The notes under the pieces were generated by a model, which saw only the letters and a program-made list of their open reading frames with translations, was not told where the DNA came from and did no database searches. The position numbers were made by a program, and so were the translations under genes. Shown here piece by piece: positions 13,614 through 16,065 of a stretch of 16,065 nucleotides of DNA. Every line of letters starts with the position of its first letter. The first letter of the stretch is position 1. This DNA comes from Fidelibacterota bacterium. Lineage in GTDB: Bacteria; Fidelibacterota; Marinisomatia; Marinisomatales; TCS55. The stretch covers positions 1-16,065 of the forward strand of contig JAAZYT010000030.1 in assembly GCA_014239505.1 (NCBI GenBank), in the 5' to 3' direction.

Positions 13614-15800
13614 CTAATTAAAAGCATCAAATAAGTATGAATATTTTAATGCGAATGATTTTGTACTCTTATTAATCGGTATTCCATCATAATCTTGAGT
13701 TTGATTATAAACTAGGTATAAACCAGTCGCAGCTGATTGTTGCCAAATAAATCTCCAATTCATAGACCATTGATCTGATTGATTATTATATTGTAGTAAC
13801 GTTTGAATATATGTTTTTGCCGTAATTGCGTAAGTTAAACGAGACCTAATGAGTCTAGTCGTAAATTTGCCATTCTTTAGTTCAACTTTATTATAGTTAT
13901 AACTAAACTCAGATGTAAAGCGATCTTTATAACGGAAACGAATGGTTGGTGTCATATTTATTCGATTTCCTCCAAAAAAACCTCCAAACCGATTCATAGA
14001 ACTAAAACTTATTGGTTTTGATCTATTTGTCATAATCATAATTTGTGCTTCTTTATCATCATATGAACCATTTTCTATATTGACTCCATCAGAAACCTCA
14101 AATGTTTCTAAAACACCTTCTTTAACTAAATTTATACCAGTATGTATTTCAAATCCTGAACGAAATTCCCAATGATTATCAATATGCCAACGTCCTGATT
14201 CATGAAAACCATTAAGTTTCCAATAACCATCATAATTAATATGTGGTCGAAGCTCTAAAAGACCAAATTTATTTTCTGGTCTAATTCTTGTAAAAATACG
14301 AGCCGACCATTTTCTATAATTGTCACGTTTAAGGTATCCCATTTCTGGATTAAAGTTTGCACCTACTTCAGCATAAGAGACTGAACTTGAAATTGCTTTA
14401 GTATCTCTAGCTCCTTCTAACCTAAAAGCATAAGCATTCTCTTTCTTTAAGCCAGGTGTATCTGTCAAACCTGCAAAAGCAATAATTTTATTTAACTCTC
14501 CAATACCTAACTGGGCATCAATAGCATAAGATTGATTAATATAGCCATCATGACCTTTATGGTCTAAAGCTGTATACATTCCTCCAATGTGAGTTCGATT
14601 TGGTAATTCTTTTTTTAGTCGAAAAACCGAATAATTATTTTGATCGGTAACGTTTTTAACTTCATCTGTCACCATAGATAAAATTCCTACCTTCATCCCG
14701 GATAAGGTCCCTGTCAACCTTCCTCCTCCAATAATTGGAACCGGAATACCGTCAGTGCCAACACCAATTCTTCTACTAAAAAACATTTCAATATCAGGTC
14801 CTGAATAACCACCACCAGATCCAACAGAGAATAAGCCTGCATTTTCAAGAAAGAAGGCTCTTTTTTCTGGGAAAAAAAGGCTGAATCGATCTAGATTAAT
14901 CTGTTGTTCATCTGCTTCAACTTGTGCGAAATCCGTATTGTAAGTGAGGTCTAAAGTCATTGATGATCCTATACTAACCTTAGCATCCATACCAAAGTTA
15001 CTATCTTCACTATTAGTAGTTGTTTCATCGATTATGTTATTTTTTTGACTTAAAATATAGGGCATAATTTTAGTGTTTCGTGAATTTGGAACATTGATAT
15101 TTTTAATTGTACCTGCAGATAGAAGACGGTTCATTGTAAACTGCCTTGAGATAGGTGACCAATGTGCTTCTTCTTTTCTTCTAGCAATTACCCTTTCAAA
15201 ATTAATTCCCCATGATTGGTTTTTATCTTTTTTATATCTAAGAGTTTTAAATGGAATTGCAAATTCAGCACTCCAACCATAATCACCTTTTTCCGTTTTG
15301 ACTTCCCAAACAGCATCCCAATTGACGTTAAATCCTCCTCCACTTCCAATACTAAAACGTCTGCTGGTACTTCCACCTTCTCCACCTCCAGTAATCTGTG
15401 CATCAAATTCAATACCAGCAGGATTTGTTCCAAAAAGATAACCAGTTTGAAAATCTTTAAAAGTATCTATTATAAAAGAAAAACTATCGGAATTATTTAA
15501 AGAGGCATCTCTTCGAGTGTCTGAAATTATAATTTCATCAGGGCTATTATCGTAAGCAACTACCGAAACAAAGAAGTATTTTTCTGAATATAAAACTTTA
15601 ACTACTGTTTTTTCAGAAATATAGTCACCCTCGTCAGGTGTTTTCTGATAAAATGTACTTATTTCTTCAGCATTATTCCAAACAGGGTCATTAATAACAT
15701 CGCCATCTATATTTGGTTCAACATTAGTTTTTATTGCGGATGTTGTTAGTTGACCTAATATTAAACTTGGGATAAATAATAAAAAAATGATTCTGAACAT
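13614..15800 (-). CDS. DUF5916 outer-membrane protein A, CBM9-like N-terminal domain
   Basis: The 728-residue protein has a clear type I signal peptide (residues 1-16, LILG before Gln17), a CBM9-like domain (about 27-215, opening with PNIDGDVINDPVWNNA), and a beta-rich DUF5916 domain (about 235-728) with NTDFAQVEADEQQIN (288-302) and FFPEKRAFFLENAGLF (309-324). The C-terminus, KYSYLFDAFN, is aromatic as in outer-membrane barrels, although it ends in Asn rather than Phe. The family is common in Bacteroidota and marine FCB lineages. Binding to carbohydrate or uptake at the outer membrane has been proposed, but no reaction is known. Ribosome-binding site AGGA is 9 bases before the ATG and lies inside the 3' end of the pterin dehydratase gene, which ends 4 bp upstream. 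Protein B directly downstream is alignable over its full length but with many synonymous changes, so the duplication is old. Confidence 0.9.
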   Translation of the reverse strand: MFRIIFLLFIPSLILGQLTTSAIKTNVEPNIDGDVINDPVWNNAEEISTFYQKTPDEGDYISEKTVVKVLYSEKYFFVSVVAYDNSPDEIIISDTRRDASLNNSDSFSFIIDTFKDFQTGYLFGTNPAGIEFDAQITGGGEGGSTSRRFSIGSGGGFNVNWDAVWEVKTEKGDYGWSAEFAIPFKTLRYKKDKNQSWGINFERVIARRKEEAHWSPISRQFTMNRLLSAGTIKNINVPNSRNTKIMPYILSQKNNIIDETTTNSEDSNFGMDAKVSIGSSMTLDLTYNTDFAQVEADEQQINLDRFSLFFPEKRAFFLENAGLFSVGSGGGYSGPDIEMFFSRRIGVGTDGIPVPIIGGGRLTGTLSGMKVGILSMVTDEVKNVTDQNNYSVFRLKKELPNRTHIGGMYTALDHKGHDGYINQSYAIDAQLGIGELNKIIAFAGLTDTPGLKKENAYAFRLEGARDTKAISSSVSYAEVGANFNPEMGYLKRDNYRKWSARIFTRIRPENKFGLLELRPHINYDGYWKLNGFHESGRWHIDNHWEFRSGFEIHTGINLVKEGVLETFEVSDGVNIENGSYDDKEAQIMIMTNRSKPISFSSMNRFGGFFGGNRINMTPTIRFRYKDRFTSEFSYNYNKVELKNGKFTTRLIRSRLTYAITAKTYIQTLLQYNNQSDQWSMNWRFIWQQSAATGLYLVYNQTQDYDGIPINKSTKSFALKYSYLFDAFN

Positions 15801-15804
15801 TATA

Positions 15805-16065
15805 TTAATTCCTATTTATTTTTATCTTATCTAGGGCTTGAGCCATATTTATACAATTTGATGTAACTCCACCTAAATCATGTGATGTGAAAGTAACATT
15901 TACTTTACACCAACCAATAATTAGATCAGGATGATGATTATTTTTCTCAGCAATTTTAGCTAATACATTAACAAAATCAATCCCACTCATATAATCATCA
16001 AAATGGAAATCTTTAATTATACAATTATCTACAAATACCCATTCTTCCATTAAATCTAGATTAGA
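15805..16065 (-). CDS. Pterin-4a-carbinolamine dehydratase (5' end probably outside window)
   Basis: The frame shows the core of the PCD/DCoH family: a FHFDDY segment, DFVNVLAKIAEKNNHHPD with the catalytic HHP (His39-His40 counted from the ATG at 16050), VNVTFTSHD with His57, and GGVTSNCINMAQALDKI at the end. The enzyme dehydrates 4a-hydroxytetrahydrobiopterin during recycling of the pterin cofactor of aromatic amino acid hydroxylases, in the cytoplasm; in bacteria lacking those it may serve other pterins. From ATG 16050 the protein has 81 residues, short for the family (about 95-110), and the frame remains open to the window edge (five more codons, reading SNLDL), so the true start is probably beyond the edge. 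It ends 4 bp before the DUF5916 A start. Family call firm; link to the DUF5916 genes unclear. Confidence 0.9.
   Translation of the reverse strand, partial: SNLDLMEEWVFVDNCIIKDFHFDDYMSGIDFVNVLAKIAEKNNHHPDLIIGWCKVNVTFTSHDLGGVTSNCINMAQALDKIKINRN

Overview
The window is a densely coding, AT-rich stretch (GC about 30% by eye). No gap between genes exceeds 111 bp, and there are no RNA genes, CRISPR arrays or insertion sequences. Lipoprotein-type signal peptides, two outer-membrane DUF5916 proteins with an N-terminal CBM9-like domain, a GH3/beta-lactamase fusion, a NagX-type acyltransferase and a Bacteroidetes-type AmpG-like permease point to a Gram-negative of the FCB group. A marine, streamlined Bacteroidota or Marinimicrobia (SAR406) relative is the best guess; the phylum cannot be fixed from sequence alone.

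Region 1 (1-10483) looks like an amino-sugar / peptidoglycan-fragment salvage locus. It begins with the 3' end of a GH20 beta-N-acetylhexosaminidase (+). A minus-strand operon converges on it: GH3 (NagZ-like)-serine beta-lactamase-fold fusion lipoprotein, then a DUF1460 amidase-like lipoprotein, then an SSS-family sodium:solute symporter. Back-to-back with it, across a 111-bp divergent promoter region, is a tightly overlapping plus-strand operon: Zn-less ROK-like sugar kinase, SpoIID-domain protein without signal peptide, AmpG-like MFS permease and NagX-like acyltransferase. The inferred logic is that exported hydrolases trim muropeptides (GlcNAc removal, then peptide removal), two transporters bring sugars or muropeptides in, and the kinase activates the sugar.

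Region 2 (10498-16065) is all on the minus strand and reads, in transcription order, pterin-4a-carbinolamine dehydratase (cut by the window edge), DUF5916 protein A, DUF5916 protein B (a tandem paralogue of A), and an EamA/DMT-family permease. Its functional link to region 1 is unclear. The two regions converge at 10484-10497.

The most interesting points are the export-signal-less SpoIID protein embedded between a cytoplasmic kinase and AmpG; the NagZ-amidase fusion; the ROK kinase that has lost both the zinc cysteines and the sugar-contact GE..GH motif; the hidden signal peptide of DUF5916 B, which has no ATG/GTG/TTG start; and a pair of tiny ATG ORFs placed exactly in front of the two genes with weak start codons.
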